Translations under genes and position numbers: made by a program | Shown: positions 52,639 to 61,624 of the stretch, in pieces | Layout: every line of letters begins with the position of its first letter | Position numbering within the stretch: the stretch's first letter is position 1 | NCBI GenBank assembly: GCA_963768185.1 | Contig: CAVYGS010000005.1 | Coordinates: forward strand, 62,001-126,000 | DNA from: Palsa-461 sp963768185 | GTDB taxonomy: Bacteria; Actinomycetota; Acidimicrobiia; Acidimicrobiales; RAAP-2 | Direction of reading: 5' to 3' | Length of the DNA: 64,000 bases | Notes under the pieces: generated by a model | The model's database searches: none | The model's input: only the letters and a program-made list of their open reading frames with translations | Told to the model about the DNA's origin: nothing

Positions 52639-52658
52639 TGATATGACTTTTCATATCA
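52639..52658. promoter_or_regulatory. inverted repeat TGATATG-N6-CATATCA, candidate XRE operator
   Basis: Perfect seven-base arms (52639-52645 and 52652-52658), just upstream of the ATG at 52619. Position and symmetry are those of an autoregulatory operator of a toxin-antitoxin operon, and a -10-like TATGAT overlaps its outer edge. Confidence 0.6.
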
Positions 52659-52659
52659 T

Positions 52660-53020
52660 AGGCTCGGGAGCGGAGTGACGTGCGGTGGACCTCTGCCGGG
52701 CGCGTTTCCCCAGTTCACCGGCTTGCGGGGTCAACCAGCCGAGCGGGATCGTCCTCTCGTCGAAAGCACGACCAGTGCAACGGGTGCGGCGACCCGTGAC
52801 GCTGCTGCTTGGAGCGGAACGGGCCCAGCCTGGTATTGCAATCTTGGCGATCCCCACCTCCTGGTGCTGGACCCTGAGCTGAGAGCAGCCGTCTCCTGGA
52901 GCTTTCGAGCCCCCGCTCCGCTGGGCTCCTTTGATACACCGACCCGCTAAGACCACAACTGGCGGTAGGACATCGGCGGCGCCCGCCCGTAGGGAACCTG
53001 CATGAGCAGAGGACACGGGT
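52660..53020. other. gap before the recombinase-transposase operon
   Basis: About 360 bases of high-GC DNA between divergent transcription units. It should contain the promoter of the operon starting at 53021. I see no gene, RNA or array motif in it. Confidence 0.45.
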
Positions 53021-53935
53021 GTGGGCGACGCCAATCGAGATCAGCAGCCGAGCGAAAGCCAACTGAGGGCGCTCCTCGACCCCGAGAGGCTCGACCAAAC
53101 TCCAGTTGAGTGGTTCGTCACCCAGATGGCGAAGGAGCTCGGACTCGGCGATCGGTCAATCGATTTTCGTTGCCGCCGCATCCTCTATCGGCTCACTCGC
53201 TGGGCCACCGCCGAAGGCCTCCCGCTCGATCGTGAGGTGATCCTCGATCCAGCCACGGTGGAGCGCTTCGCTCGGGTGGCCCTGGCCGGGGACCGCTCCG
53301 CGGCGACCTATCGCTCCGATCTGCGGCGGATGGCGCCGCTGCTCACGAAGATGGCCCCGTGGGAGCCGAAGCCGACCGCCCTGGCCACCCGCACGGTCGC
53401 CCCTCCCTACAGCCCATCAGAGCTCCGTCTGCTGCAGGTCGACGCGCTCCACCAACCCTCGGCCATCCGCCGCCGAGGTGCCCGGGCCTTCCTCGCGCTC
53501 GGGTTGGGTGCGGGCTTGGACGGCCGCTGGGTGGGCTCGGTGACCGCCGCCGATGTGCGTCGGCGCGACACGGTCGTCGAGGTCCGGGTCGGACCGCCGG
53601 CCCCCCGCTGGGTGGTGGTGCGGGCCAACTGGGAGGACGAGGTGCTGGACCTGGCCAGAACCGCGGGCACGCAATACCTGATGGGCGGCCGATCCACGTC
53701 GCGCCATCGGGTCGCGGACAAGGTCAAGGGCCTCTCGTGTCCGACCAACCACCCCGCGCTCTCTCCGCCGCGCCTGCGTTCCACCTGGCTGGTCGAGCAC
53801 CTGGCGACGGGCACTCGGCTGCCCGAGCTTTGCCGAGCTGCCGGTTTCGAGGGTTTGACGACGCTGACCGATCTGCTGCGGTGCGTGCCCGCCATGAACC
53901 CGTCCGTGGCCGACTCGATGGTGCGCGGCGAGTGA
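53021..53935 (+). CDS. tyrosine-recombinase-fold protein, catalytically degenerate
   Basis: A 304-residue protein, GTG start at 53021 after AGAGGA. Residues about 20-110 look like the SAM-like core-binding domain (VERFARVALAGDRSAATYRSDLRRM). Residues about 130-270 resemble the catalytic domain: RRGARAFLALGLGAGLDGRWVGSVTAADV in box I position and LSPPRLRSTWLVEHLATGTRLPELCRAAGF in box II position. However, the box II His is Pro, LGH is GF, and no Tyr follows. It may bind DNA without cutting it. Its stop overlaps the transposase start (GTGA). Confidence 0.7.
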   Translation: MGDANRDQQPSESQLRALLDPERLDQTPVEWFVTQMAKELGLGDRSIDFRCRRILYRLTRWATAEGLPLDREVILDPATVERFARVALAGDRSAATYRSDLRRMAPLLTKMAPWEPKPTALATRTVAPPYSPSELRLLQVDALHQPSAIRRRGARAFLALGLGAGLDGRWVGSVTAADVRRRDTVVEVRVGPPAPRWVVVRANWEDEVLDLARTAGTQYLMGGRSTSRHRVADKVKGLSCPTNHPALSPPRLRSTWLVEHLATGTRLPELCRAAGFEGLTTLTDLLRCVPAMNPSVADSMVRGE

Positions 53936-55593
53936 CTGTGAGACGGCCACCGCTCGACACCAGTGGGCGTCGCCAGCCGTCGGGGAGCCAACTGACACTG
54001 GCCCGGCAGCTGGTCTATCGCTCCGGGGTCATCGACGTGCTCGCGCCGTACATCGACGACGCGGCCACCGGACGACCGCGACGCCTCACGCTCGAGGCAT
54101 TGCTGGTCGGGCTCCAGGCCAATGCGCTCCGGCGAAACCACCAGGCACACCTGATCGACGTGGCGCGACTCCTCAACTCACTGAGCGACAAGGAGCGGAG
54201 TCGGCTCGGCATCACGTCCTGGGATCCCGATGAGACCTATCTCTCCGTGGTCCGTCTCTACTCGAAGCTCTGCTCGGTGCTCGAGGCCGGGATCGAGGGC
54301 ATCGACACCCAGTGGTTCGTCGACCGGTTGCTGCGGGCCTCGGTCCCGAAGCGCTACATCACCAGCCACTCGGTCGCCGTCGACGGCACCGATGTCGAGA
54401 CCTGGGGCGCCTTCCAGGGATCGGTCAGCGCACTGCACTTGGACGGGGAAGCACTCGAGGCGGCTTCCGATGAGCCCGCTCCCCCACCAAAGAAACCGCG
54501 GCGGGCCAAGGTGTTGGCCATCGGGCCCGATGGGCGCCGTCAGTACACGCCGGATCCCGACGCCCGGGCCGGGCACCGCTCGGCCAACGGGAGCCACAAC
54601 GCGGGCCCCTACCTCGGCTACGAGCTCCACCTCGGCGTGCAGACCCGAGACGTCCGGTGGACCAACTACGTCGACAAGACGACGCTTGGACCCGAGGTCC
54701 CCAACGTGATCACGACCGCGGTGCTCACGCCGGCCGGCACCCATCGGGCCAAGGCGGTCGTGGGACCGCTCCTCCAGGACAAAGCAGACGGTCACGAGAT
54801 CACCGACGTGGTCTGGGACCCCGGCTACTCCCAGTGCCCGCCGGAGACGGCCGCCTTTCCCCTGGCCCAAGCGGGCATCGAGCAGACCTTCCAGCTCGTC
54901 CCGAGCCAGAGAGGGATTCGTCCGTTCTCCAACGACGCGCTCCTCATGGACGGCCAACTGTTCTCAAGCTCGCTCCCCGACGATCTCCGGGACTTGGCCA
55001 TGCCGAAGTTCCTGGCCAAGGGCAACTACCGGCTCGCTTACGAGGAAGCGTTCAACCGGCGGGCCCGCTGGCGCTTCGTCCGCCACCGCGGGCACGACGA
55101 GCGTGGGATCACCCGATGGAAGAGTCCATTCCACGCGGGACTGCTTCGCAGCCGCAGCGTGCCCAAGACGATGCGCCTGCCCGCCACCGTGCCGTTGGTG
55201 GTGCTGCCTCCCGAGGTCGATCAGCGCTGCACGGACACCATCTCTGCTCTACCTGCCGACCTCCCTCACACCCAGAAGATCCCCTTCGGGACGACGGCCT
55301 GGCGGATCTCGATGAACCGTCGGATGGCGGTCGAGTCGGTCAACGCGGCAATCAAAGGTGGCTTCGTGAACGTGTCCCGGGGTTTCGTCCGGGTGTTCGG
55401 TTTGACCAAGATCACGGCGCTCGTCGCGTTCACCCTCGCCGCGGTCAACGTCGATCGGGTCCGAAGCCATGAGGCAAAGCTGGCCGAGATCAAGCCGTCG
55501 CCGACGCGCCCACGGCGACGGAAGGGGACGTGGCAGACCCTGATCGGCGAACCGATCGAGGCACCCGAACGGGCCACCGGCCCACCGGGCTGA
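53932..55593 (+). CDS. DDE transposase coupled to the recombinase-fold protein
   Basis: A 553-residue protein. Acidic residues in DDE positions are the Asp of HSVAVDGTDVETWGAFQGS (about 141/144), the Asp of ITDVVWDPGYSQCPPE (about 300) and the Glu of NRRMAVESVNAAIKGGFVNVSRGF (about 470), after a RWRFVRHRGHDERGITRWKSPF basic stretch. The N-terminal 130 residues are helical (RRLTLEALLVGLQANALRRNHQ…). I cannot place it in a named IS family. The frame is intact. It is the best candidate enzyme for the array ends, about 200 bases from the right end at J3. Confidence 0.75.
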   Translation: MTVRRPPLDTSGRRQPSGSQLTLARQLVYRSGVIDVLAPYIDDAATGRPRRLTLEALLVGLQANALRRNHQAHLIDVARLLNSLSDKERSRLGITSWDPDETYLSVVRLYSKLCSVLEAGIEGIDTQWFVDRLLRASVPKRYITSHSVAVDGTDVETWGAFQGSVSALHLDGEALEAASDEPAPPPKKPRRAKVLAIGPDGRRQYTPDPDARAGHRSANGSHNAGPYLGYELHLGVQTRDVRWTNYVDKTTLGPEVPNVITTAVLTPAGTHRAKAVVGPLLQDKADGHEITDVVWDPGYSQCPPETAAFPLAQAGIEQTFQLVPSQRGIRPFSNDALLMDGQLFSSSLPDDLRDLAMPKFLAKGNYRLAYEEAFNRRARWRFVRHRGHDERGITRWKSPFHAGLLRSRSVPKTMRLPATVPLVVLPPEVDQRCTDTISALPADLPHTQKIPFGTTAWRISMNRRMAVESVNAAIKGGFVNVSRGFVRVFGLTKITALVAFTLAAVNVDRVRSHEAKLAEIKPSPTRPRRRKGTWQTLIGEPIEAPERATGPPG

Positions 55594-55757
55594 TTCAACT
55601 CCCGAGCTGATCGATCCGGCCGAAAGGCCGGCTTTGGCGCGCTCGTCGTGAGGTCGATGAACCCTCGTCTCGGCCTGCTGAGCACGCGTCGCCGCTTCCG
55701 ACACTCCAGAATCCGCGCTTGAACCCCGAAATCGGTCGCCGCGGAGCATCAATGCGA

Positions 55758-55801
55758 GTTTTGCAACGACAAGGCCGCTGAAACTGCAAGCATCCCCTCG
55801 A
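55758..55801. repeat. array junction J3, right end against tRNA-Cys
   Basis: GTTTTGCAACGA (55758-55769), a 12-base spacer, AACTGCAAGCATCCC (55782-55796), CTCGA (55797-55801), then directly the tRNA-Cys acceptor strand. The final A of CTCGA is the complement of the tRNA discriminator base. This is a right end without a following left end, so it marks the boundary of the array with the original tRNA locus. Confidence 0.85.
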
Positions 55802-55872
55802 GGCGGCGCCCGGATTCGAACCGGGGTACGGGGCTTTGCAGGCCCCTGCCTGAACCACTCGGCCACGCCGCC
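55801..55872 (-). tRNA. tRNA-Cys (anticodon GCA)
   Basis: Minus-strand cloverleaf: acceptor GGCGGCG/CGCCGCC, D-arm GCCGAGTGGTTCAGGC, anticodon stem GGGGC/GCCCC with loop CTGCAAA (GCA), T-arm CCCGG-TTCGAAT-CCGGG and discriminator T. CCA is not encoded. The tandem array abuts its 3' end. Confidence 0.95.
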
Positions 55873-56090
55873 AACTGCACTTTTGTGCGGTGTTCACCCT
55901 ACCGGGCCGGGCCAAGGTTCCCCGATGCCCCGGCGGCGAGGCAAGCCTCGGCTACGAGATGGTGCCGGTGGGTGGGCGCGACGGTTGCACAACCGGCGGC
56001 GAGCTCCCAATGTGGCTGTAGGTGAGCACGAACCTTCCGCCCGATAGGACAGCCCGATCGGTGGAAGACCTCTGCAGCACGGTGATGCGC

Positions 56091-56957
56091 TCACTCTGGA
56101 TGTAGCCACCCGCCCGTGGTGACACTCACGGTCGAAGAGATTCTTCCCGCCGCTGACCCGCCGAACGGCTCAAACGAGACGCCCATGGCAGCCAACGTGG
56201 CCGAGGTATTCGTTGGGACGAACGAGTAGGTGGTGCCGATGATCTTGGCTCGCCCAAGTGTGTTCAGCACGGTCAGCAGCCCGCGTCTGTTGAAGCCCGC
56301 CCCGGTGCCACATGCTCCTGCGCCCACCGAGCCGTCGGGTATCCAACAGTGTCTCCCGATAAATGTCGCAGTGGACGTGTGACCAAACTGGGCCTTGCTA
56401 ATGGAGAGGCGGTCCGGCGCCTGGTAGATCAGCTCCTCTTTGAGCGTGCCGAGGGATGCTCGACCGAGTTCCAGCGAGACGTTCGCGCTCGCGGTGTAGC
56501 CGGACGCCCCGGCTGTCTTGGCGACCGCGGAACGTAGTGCAGCCATCTGCGCGCCAGAGGCCGAGGTACCGGTTCCCACTGGTCCGTTCGAGCCCAGCGC
56601 AGGAGCTCTCGCAGCCGAATTGCTTGTGAGCTGCCAGCCAAGGAGACCGCCGAGGAAGGCGGCCACGAGCGCGAGCGGGAGGGCCAGGAACAACAGGGTC
56701 CGCCCCCGAGGACGAAACGACGCCCGCATCTGCACTCGCTGATTTGTGACGGAGCGCGCCGCGAGTTCACCAGCTTCCCGTTCTCTCGTCGCGCCCGGCT
56801 GCGCCCCCGGTGACGCCGGGTAACCGACCGCTGGGCGTACTGGCGAAAACGCGGACGACCGAGAGATGTCCGCGATGCGCGAGGGGTGAAGTTGAGGCGG
56901 GTACCACTTCGAGTCGGACGCGATCCACCACCCCGGACCTTGAAGCGTGTCGCTCAT
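56091..56957 (-). CDS. GWW-motif membrane protein of unknown function
   Basis: A 288-residue protein. The N-terminus GPGWWIASDSKWYPPQ is the short DUF2510-like motif common in actinobacterial membrane proteins. A Pro-rich linker and one transmembrane helix follow (LLFLALPLALVAAFLGGLLGW). The extracytoplasmic domain, about 170 residues, has ALRSAVAKTAGASGYTASANVSLELG, CWIPDGSVGAGACGTGAGF and a last part repeating VSFEPFGGSAAG. The ectodomain resembles LppX/LprG-like or surface beta proteins in composition only. No certain function. Confidence 0.75.
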   Translation of the reverse strand: MSDTLQGPGWWIASDSKWYPPQLHPSRIADISRSSAFSPVRPAVGYPASPGAQPGATREREAGELAARSVTNQRVQMRASFRPRGRTLLFLALPLALVAAFLGGLLGWQLTSNSAARAPALGSNGPVGTGTSASGAQMAALRSAVAKTAGASGYTASANVSLELGRASLGTLKEELIYQAPDRLSISKAQFGHTSTATFIGRHCWIPDGSVGAGACGTGAGFNRRGLLTVLNTLGRAKIIGTTYSFVPTNTSATLAAMGVSFEPFGGSAAGRISSTVSVTTGGWLHPE

Positions 56958-57249
56958 CCTGGCTCCGTTGACCGTTTAGGGCCCTGGCGTGAAACGAAGC
57001 CTGAGCGTATGCCGGAGGCGATGCCTACCGGCGGATCCCGACGGCGGAATTGCCGGAGACCGTCAAGGAGCCGGTCACGCTAGGAGTGGTGGAGGTTCGC
57101 GAAGGGAAGAACCCCTCCCATAGACGGGCAAGCCGCTTCGAGGCGGTGAGACCCGAGGTCTTCGCTCTCAAAATCGTTCCACGCGCCCGCTCCGCGTCGA
57201 GAGCGCGGCGGTCGTTACTCCGGCGGCTGGTCCTCGAAGCCGAGGTCGG
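56958..57249. other. gap up to the IS1380-type element
   Basis: About 290 bases with no supported gene. The DNA right of the element continues with the gene that ends at 58917, so the original gap was between this region and that stop codon. Confidence 0.45.
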
Positions 57250-57253
57250 TTAA

Positions 57254-58916
57254 CCTCGAAAATTCGTCCCGCCCCTGAATCGCGGGTGTTCGCGTCCGCG
57301 TAAAAGCCCCCCTGTCCTGGGAGAATGTGAGTCTCTAAGCAACACATCTCACAGAACCAGGAGGGCTCCTTGAAGGTGCACGATAGTCGCGCCACCCGCT
57401 CGATGAGGGTGACCGTCGACGGGAAGAACCTGGTGTCCCACGCCGGCACGGCGTTGTTGTCCGAGCTGGCCGATCGCAGTGGCCTGACCGAAGCGATGTC
57501 GCAGGCCATGTCTGGGTGCGGGATCAACTGGCATACCCACGATCCGGGCGTGGTCCTCACCCATCTGGCTGTCGCCATCGCCGATGGCGCCGACTGCTTG
57601 TCCGACCTGGCATCGCTTCGCGAACAGTCCGAGCTGTTCGGACCGGTGGCCTCGATCGCCACGGCCTGGCGGGCGGTGGAGGCAACGACGGCCTTCGAGC
57701 TCCGGTCGATCCCCGACGCGATCGCCGCCGCCCGGGCCACGGTGTGGGCGGCCGCTCCTCCGGGCGACTCGTTGGTGTTGGACTTCGACGCCACCTTGGT
57801 CAACGCCTACTCGGACAAGCAGGACGCCACCCCTACCTACAAGAAAGGCTTCGGGTTCTTCCCCTTGGCGGTGTGGTGCGACACGACCAACGAGCCACTG
57901 GCGGCCATGCTTCGGCCCGGGAGAGCCGGAGCCAACGACGCCGACGACCACGTCGAGCTGTTCGACCGGGCGCTGTCGGGGCTGCCTGAGGAGTACCAGA
58001 CCGGCCATTTCACCGACGACGATCGGGCCCTCGTCACCCACCCGATCCTGGTGCGGGCCGACGCCGCCGGGGCCACCCACGGGTTCGTCGACACCATCGT
58101 CGGGGCCAACTGTGACTTCTCCATCGGATTCCCCATCGACCAGGGAGTTCGTGACGCTCTGGTGCTGGTCCAAGAGGAGGATTGGATCCAGGCCACCGAA
58201 TCCGACGGCTCTGTGCGCGACGGTGCCTGGGTGACAGAGCTGACCGAGCTCATCGCGCTGACTGCGTGGCCGGCCGACACTCGGTTGATCATGCGACGAG
58301 AGCGTCCCCACCCGGGCGCCCAGTTGACGCTGTTCGACACCTCAGCGGGCTTCCGCCACACCTGCTTCATCACGAACACCGAGGGAGCTGACATCGCGGC
58401 CTTGGAGCTGCGCCACCGGGGGCACGCCCGGGTGGAGGACCGGATCAGGAACTGGAAGGACTGCGGTCTTTCCAACCTGCCCTTTGACTCCTTCGTCCGC
58501 AATGAGGCTTGGGTGGCCACCAGCCTCATCGCCGGGGCACTGCTGGCCTGGAGCCAGATGCTCTGCTTCGAGGGTGCACTGGCCAAGGCCGAGCCCAAGA
58601 CCATGCGCTATCGGGTCCTCCACGTGGCCGCCGTGCTTGCCCATCGCGGACGGGGACTCATCTTGCGACTAGACGAGTCCTGGCCCTGGGCGAACGATCT
58701 CTCCCAAGCCTTCGCCAAGTTGCGAGCGGCCATCCCCTGACGAGTCGGGTCCCGACGCCCGACCCGAAAGCGGACCTGCAGGGCGTGACATCCGAACCCG
58801 AATGACAAATCCGCGACGCTTCACGCCCACGATGCAGCCAGATCAACGAGATCGATCACGACCACCAACTCGCCAACGACGCTGCCGTCAGCCGAGGGTC
58901 GGACGAATGATCGAGG
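57254..58916. mobile_element. complete IS1380-type insertion sequence
   Basis: Ends CCTCGAAAATTCGTCC (57254-57269) and GGACGAATGATCGAGG (58901-58916) are inverted repeats, 14 of 16. TTAA is present at 57250-57253 and 58917-58920, the four-base target duplication expected of IS1380 elements. Length 1663 bp, close to the family's usual 1.67 kb. The transposase frame is intact. Confidence 0.9.
57370..58740 (+). CDS. IS1380-family transposase
   Basis: A 456-residue transposase with AGGAGGG before a TTG start at 57370. Conserved parts are VSHAGTALLSELADRSGL, LVLDFDATLVNAYSDKQDATPTYKKGFGFFPL (first Asp), a segment VRADAAGATHGFVD (second Asp), RHRGHARVEDRIRNWKDCGLSNLPFDSF (Glu) and NEAWVATSLIAGALLAWSQ. 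These are diagnostic of IS1380. The frame is unbroken, so the element may be active. Confidence 0.94.
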   Translation: MKVHDSRATRSMRVTVDGKNLVSHAGTALLSELADRSGLTEAMSQAMSGCGINWHTHDPGVVLTHLAVAIADGADCLSDLASLREQSELFGPVASIATAWRAVEATTAFELRSIPDAIAAARATVWAAAPPGDSLVLDFDATLVNAYSDKQDATPTYKKGFGFFPLAVWCDTTNEPLAAMLRPGRAGANDADDHVELFDRALSGLPEEYQTGHFTDDDRALVTHPILVRADAAGATHGFVDTIVGANCDFSIGFPIDQGVRDALVLVQEEDWIQATESDGSVRDGAWVTELTELIALTAWPADTRLIMRRERPHPGAQLTLFDTSAGFRHTCFITNTEGADIAALELRHRGHARVEDRIRNWKDCGLSNLPFDSFVRNEAWVATSLIAGALLAWSQMLCFEGALAKAEPKTMRYRVLHVAAVLAHRGRGLILRLDESWPWANDLSQAFAKLRAAIP

Positions 58917-59126
58917 TTAACGGCGGCGACGGCGCCCGAGAGCCCAGACCAGCCCCCCGATGACCCCGACAATCACCACGATCTTGACCAGCTCCCAGAC
59001 GAAGCCGGCAACGAAGTGCAAGACGGCGAAACCGATGACCACTGCGATCACACCGCCGGCCACCACGAGGGCACCGTCGAGCACACGGAGCCCCGATCCC
59101 TTGGCCCTTACTGGCTTGTTCGACAT
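58917..59126 (-). CDS. small membrane protein with basic tail
   Basis: A 69-residue protein from the ATG at 59126, which follows GGAGG. After MSNKPVRAKGSGLRVLDG come two adjacent hydrophobic helices (ALVVAGGVIAVVIGFAVLHFVAG and VKIVVIVGVIGGLVWALG) and a run of arginines. Function unknown. The TAA stop (58917-58919) lies in the TTAA target of the IS1380-type element, so insertion did not alter the protein. It is divergent from glnD, 35 bases away. Confidence 0.7.
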   Translation of the reverse strand: MSNKPVRAKGSGLRVLDGALVVAGGVIAVVIGFAVLHFVAGFVWELVKIVVIVGVIGGLVWALGRRRRR

Positions 59127-59161
59127 ACCGCCCTCCTGTGCGCCGCTGCTACGTTCCCGCC

Positions 59162-61507
59162 ATGGCCGAGGTCTCCCTGCGGGAACGTCGCCAGAGGCTT
59201 GTAGAACGCCCTGATCTGGGCGGAACGGCCTTCTGTCGAGCATATGCCGCGGAGGCCGACGAGTGGTTGGCAGGCCTGGCCAACCGTGCGACCGGCGGAA
59301 ACCCGAGGTCCCTCGCCCTCCTCGCCGTCGGGGGGTACGGCCGGGGCGAGCTGTGCCCCTATAGCGACCTCGACGTCGTCCTCGTCCACGACGGACATCG
59401 CAACGTCGGCGCCGTGGCCGACGCGATCTGGTACCCGGTGTGGGACGAAGGGGTCCACCTCGACCACAGCGTCCGCCGTCCGGCCGAGGTCCTCGCGGCG
59501 GCCGGAGGCGACCTGCGCGTGGCGCTGGGGCTCCTGGACGCCCGGATGGTGTGGGGCGAGCCGCGCGTCGCCGGCCCCCTCATCACCGAGGCCGTTGCGC
59601 TCTGGCGTACGAAGCTCGGCGACAAGTGGCTGCCCCAGCTCTCCGAGCAGATGGCCGAACGCCACCGCATCGCGGGCGAGCTCGCGTTCCTTCTCGAGCC
59701 CGACCTGAAGGAGGCCTATGGGGGCCTGCGCGACGCGAGCGTGCTGCGAGCCATCGCCGCGTACGCGCCGAAGCTCGGCGACTACGTCGACATGGCCTCG
59801 ATCGAACCGGCGGCCGCCGCGCTGACTGCCATCCGCGTCGAGCTGCACCGCCGTGCCGGTCGCGCGCTCGACAGGCTGCTCCTCCAAGAGCAGGACCACG
59901 TCGCCGCCGTCCTCGGGTACGACGACGCCGACGTCCTCATGGCCGACGTCTCCCGGGTCGGCCGGACGATCGCCTGGGCCGTCCACGACGCCTGGCGTCG
60001 CCAGCCGTCGTGGCAACCGGCCCGTGAGCAACGCTTCGCCCGCCGACGCGCCCGCCCACCGGCGCCACCGGCGCCCGTCGAGATCGAGCCGGGCATCGAA
60101 ATCGTCGGCAATGAAGCGGCGCTCAGGGACGACGCGGCCATCGCCGAGGACTCGTCGCTCCCCTGGCGACTCGCGGCCATGGCGGCAGAACGGGACCTGC
60201 CGATCGCGAAATCCGCGCTTCGTCGGCTGGCCGACCGCATGCCGCCGGCACCGGACCCCTGGCCGCTCGAGACAAGGGAGGCGCTCGTCCGCCTGCTGCT
60301 CGTCGGTCGGCCCGCGATCGCCGCGTTCGAGTCCTTGGACCAGGCCGAACTGGTCTCGCGTCTGTTGCCCGAGTGGGCGCCCGTCCGGTCGCGCCCGCAA
60401 CGCAACGCATACCACCGCTTTACCGTCGACCGTCACCTGCTGGAGGCCGCAGCCGGCGCGGCGGCGCTGGCCGATCGGGTCGAACGGCGCGACCTGCTGG
60501 TCATCGGCGCGCTCCTCCACGACATCGGCAAGGGATATCCCGGTGACCACACCGAGGTCGGAATCGGCCTGGTCGAGCGCATCGGTGCGCGCATCGGTTT
60601 CTCCCGGCGCGACGTCGACGTGCTCGTGGCCATGGTCCGCCTGCACCTCCTGCTTCCGGACGTCGCGACCCGCCGCGATCTGGGCGATCCGGTCACCATC
60701 GAAAAGGTCGCCGACGCGGTCGGCGACCGGCTCACCCTTGAGCTGCTCGGCGCGCTCGCCGAAGCCGATGGCCTCGCGACCGGCTCGTCGGCGTGGGGGC
60801 CCTGGAAGGCGGGCCTCGTGGCCGAGCTCGTCGAGCGAACCGCCGCCTTCTTGGACGGCCGGCCGCTCCCGCAGACCGCCGCCTGGGTGACCGAGGGACA
60901 GCAGCGCCTTGTCGAGGAGGTCCGCGAGGCGGGACGGGCGGTCGTCGCGTTCGACCCTCCGAGGGTCACGGTCGCCGCCGCCGACCGCCCCGGTCTCCTC
61001 GCCTCGGTGGCCGGTGTGCTCGCGATCCACGGCCTGGACGTCCGGAGTGCGGATGCGACGAGCAGCGACGGGATCGCCGTCGAGGTCTTCACCGTCGAGG
61101 TCCCCCGAGGGTCGTGGCCCGACTCGGCCCGCCTGCGCGAAGACCTCGAGGCGGTCCTGGCCGATCGCCTCGTCCTCTCGGAACGGCTGGCCGCCCGGGC
61201 CGAGGCCTACGCGGGCGGGCGCCGTGCTTGGTCCCCCCGCTCGATCACCCCGCACGTCGTGACCGACAACGAGGCGTCAGCCTCCTCGACGGTGCTCGAG
61301 CTCCGGGCCCCCGACGAGATGGGACTGCTCCACCGGGTGACCCAGGCCCTGTTCGACTGCGCCCTCGACGTGGTCTCGGCCCGCGTCTCGACCATCGGCC
61401 AGGAGGTGGTCGACGCCTTCTACGTGAGGACGGCCGACGGCACCAAGGTGACCGACCCGGCACGCCTTCGCTCGGTCGAAGAAGCGGTGTTGGCCGCCGC
61501 CGGCTGA
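59162..61507 (+). CDS. glnD: [protein-PII] uridylyltransferase/removing enzyme
   Basis: A 781-residue GlnD. The nucleotidyltransferase domain has VGGYGRGELCPYSDLDVVLVHD (GG…D-x-D). A GlnD-specific helical domain follows: FLLEPDLKEAYGGLRDASVLRAIA. Next comes the HD phosphohydrolase (NAYHRFTVDRHLLEAAAG; LVIGALLHDIGKGYPGDHTEVG). Two C-terminal ACT domains (VTVAAADRPGLLASVAGVLAIHGLDV; LELRAPDEMGLLHRVTQALFDCALDV) sense glutamine. It modifies PII proteins according to nitrogen status. No glnB or amtB is in the window. ATG at 59162 is preferred; an upstream in-frame start adds eight residues. Confidence 0.95.
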   Translation: MAEVSLRERRQRLVERPDLGGTAFCRAYAAEADEWLAGLANRATGGNPRSLALLAVGGYGRGELCPYSDLDVVLVHDGHRNVGAVADAIWYPVWDEGVHLDHSVRRPAEVLAAAGGDLRVALGLLDARMVWGEPRVAGPLITEAVALWRTKLGDKWLPQLSEQMAERHRIAGELAFLLEPDLKEAYGGLRDASVLRAIAAYAPKLGDYVDMASIEPAAAALTAIRVELHRRAGRALDRLLLQEQDHVAAVLGYDDADVLMADVSRVGRTIAWAVHDAWRRQPSWQPAREQRFARRRARPPAPPAPVEIEPGIEIVGNEAALRDDAAIAEDSSLPWRLAAMAAERDLPIAKSALRRLADRMPPAPDPWPLETREALVRLLLVGRPAIAAFESLDQAELVSRLLPEWAPVRSRPQRNAYHRFTVDRHLLEAAAGAAALADRVERRDLLVIGALLHDIGKGYPGDHTEVGIGLVERIGARIGFSRRDVDVLVAMVRLHLLLPDVATRRDLGDPVTIEKVADAVGDRLTLELLGALAEADGLATGSSAWGPWKAGLVAELVERTAAFLDGRPLPQTAAWVTEGQQRLVEEVREAGRAVVAFDPPRVTVAAADRPGLLASVAGVLAIHGLDVRSADATSSDGIAVEVFTVEVPRGSWPDSARLREDLEAVLADRLVLSERLAARAEAYAGGRRAWSPRSITPHVVTDNEASASSTVLELRAPDEMGLLHRVTQALFDCALDVVSARVSTIGQEVVDAFYVRTADGTKVTDPARLRSVEEAVLAAAG

Positions 61508-61624
61508 CCCCGCCGGTCCCAGCCCGACGCCACGAGGGCCTGCTCAGGGGGCACAAAGCGAGAGGCCAAATCGGTGCCATGGTGAGCCTGGGCTGCACAC
61601 ATCGGCGGCTACGATTTCGACGCG

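Noticed and set aside
53021..53935. Active phage-type integrase
   Set aside because: The box II His and the C-terminal nucleophile Tyr are not found, so normal strand cleavage is unlikely.
48928..55801. CRISPR array
   Set aside because: Repeats are few, spaced by hundreds to thousands of bases, and separated by genes; no cas genes are visible.
59108..61255. 715-codon minus-strand frame opposite glnD
   Set aside because: A mirror frame caused by high GC; glnD on the plus strand has all expected domains.
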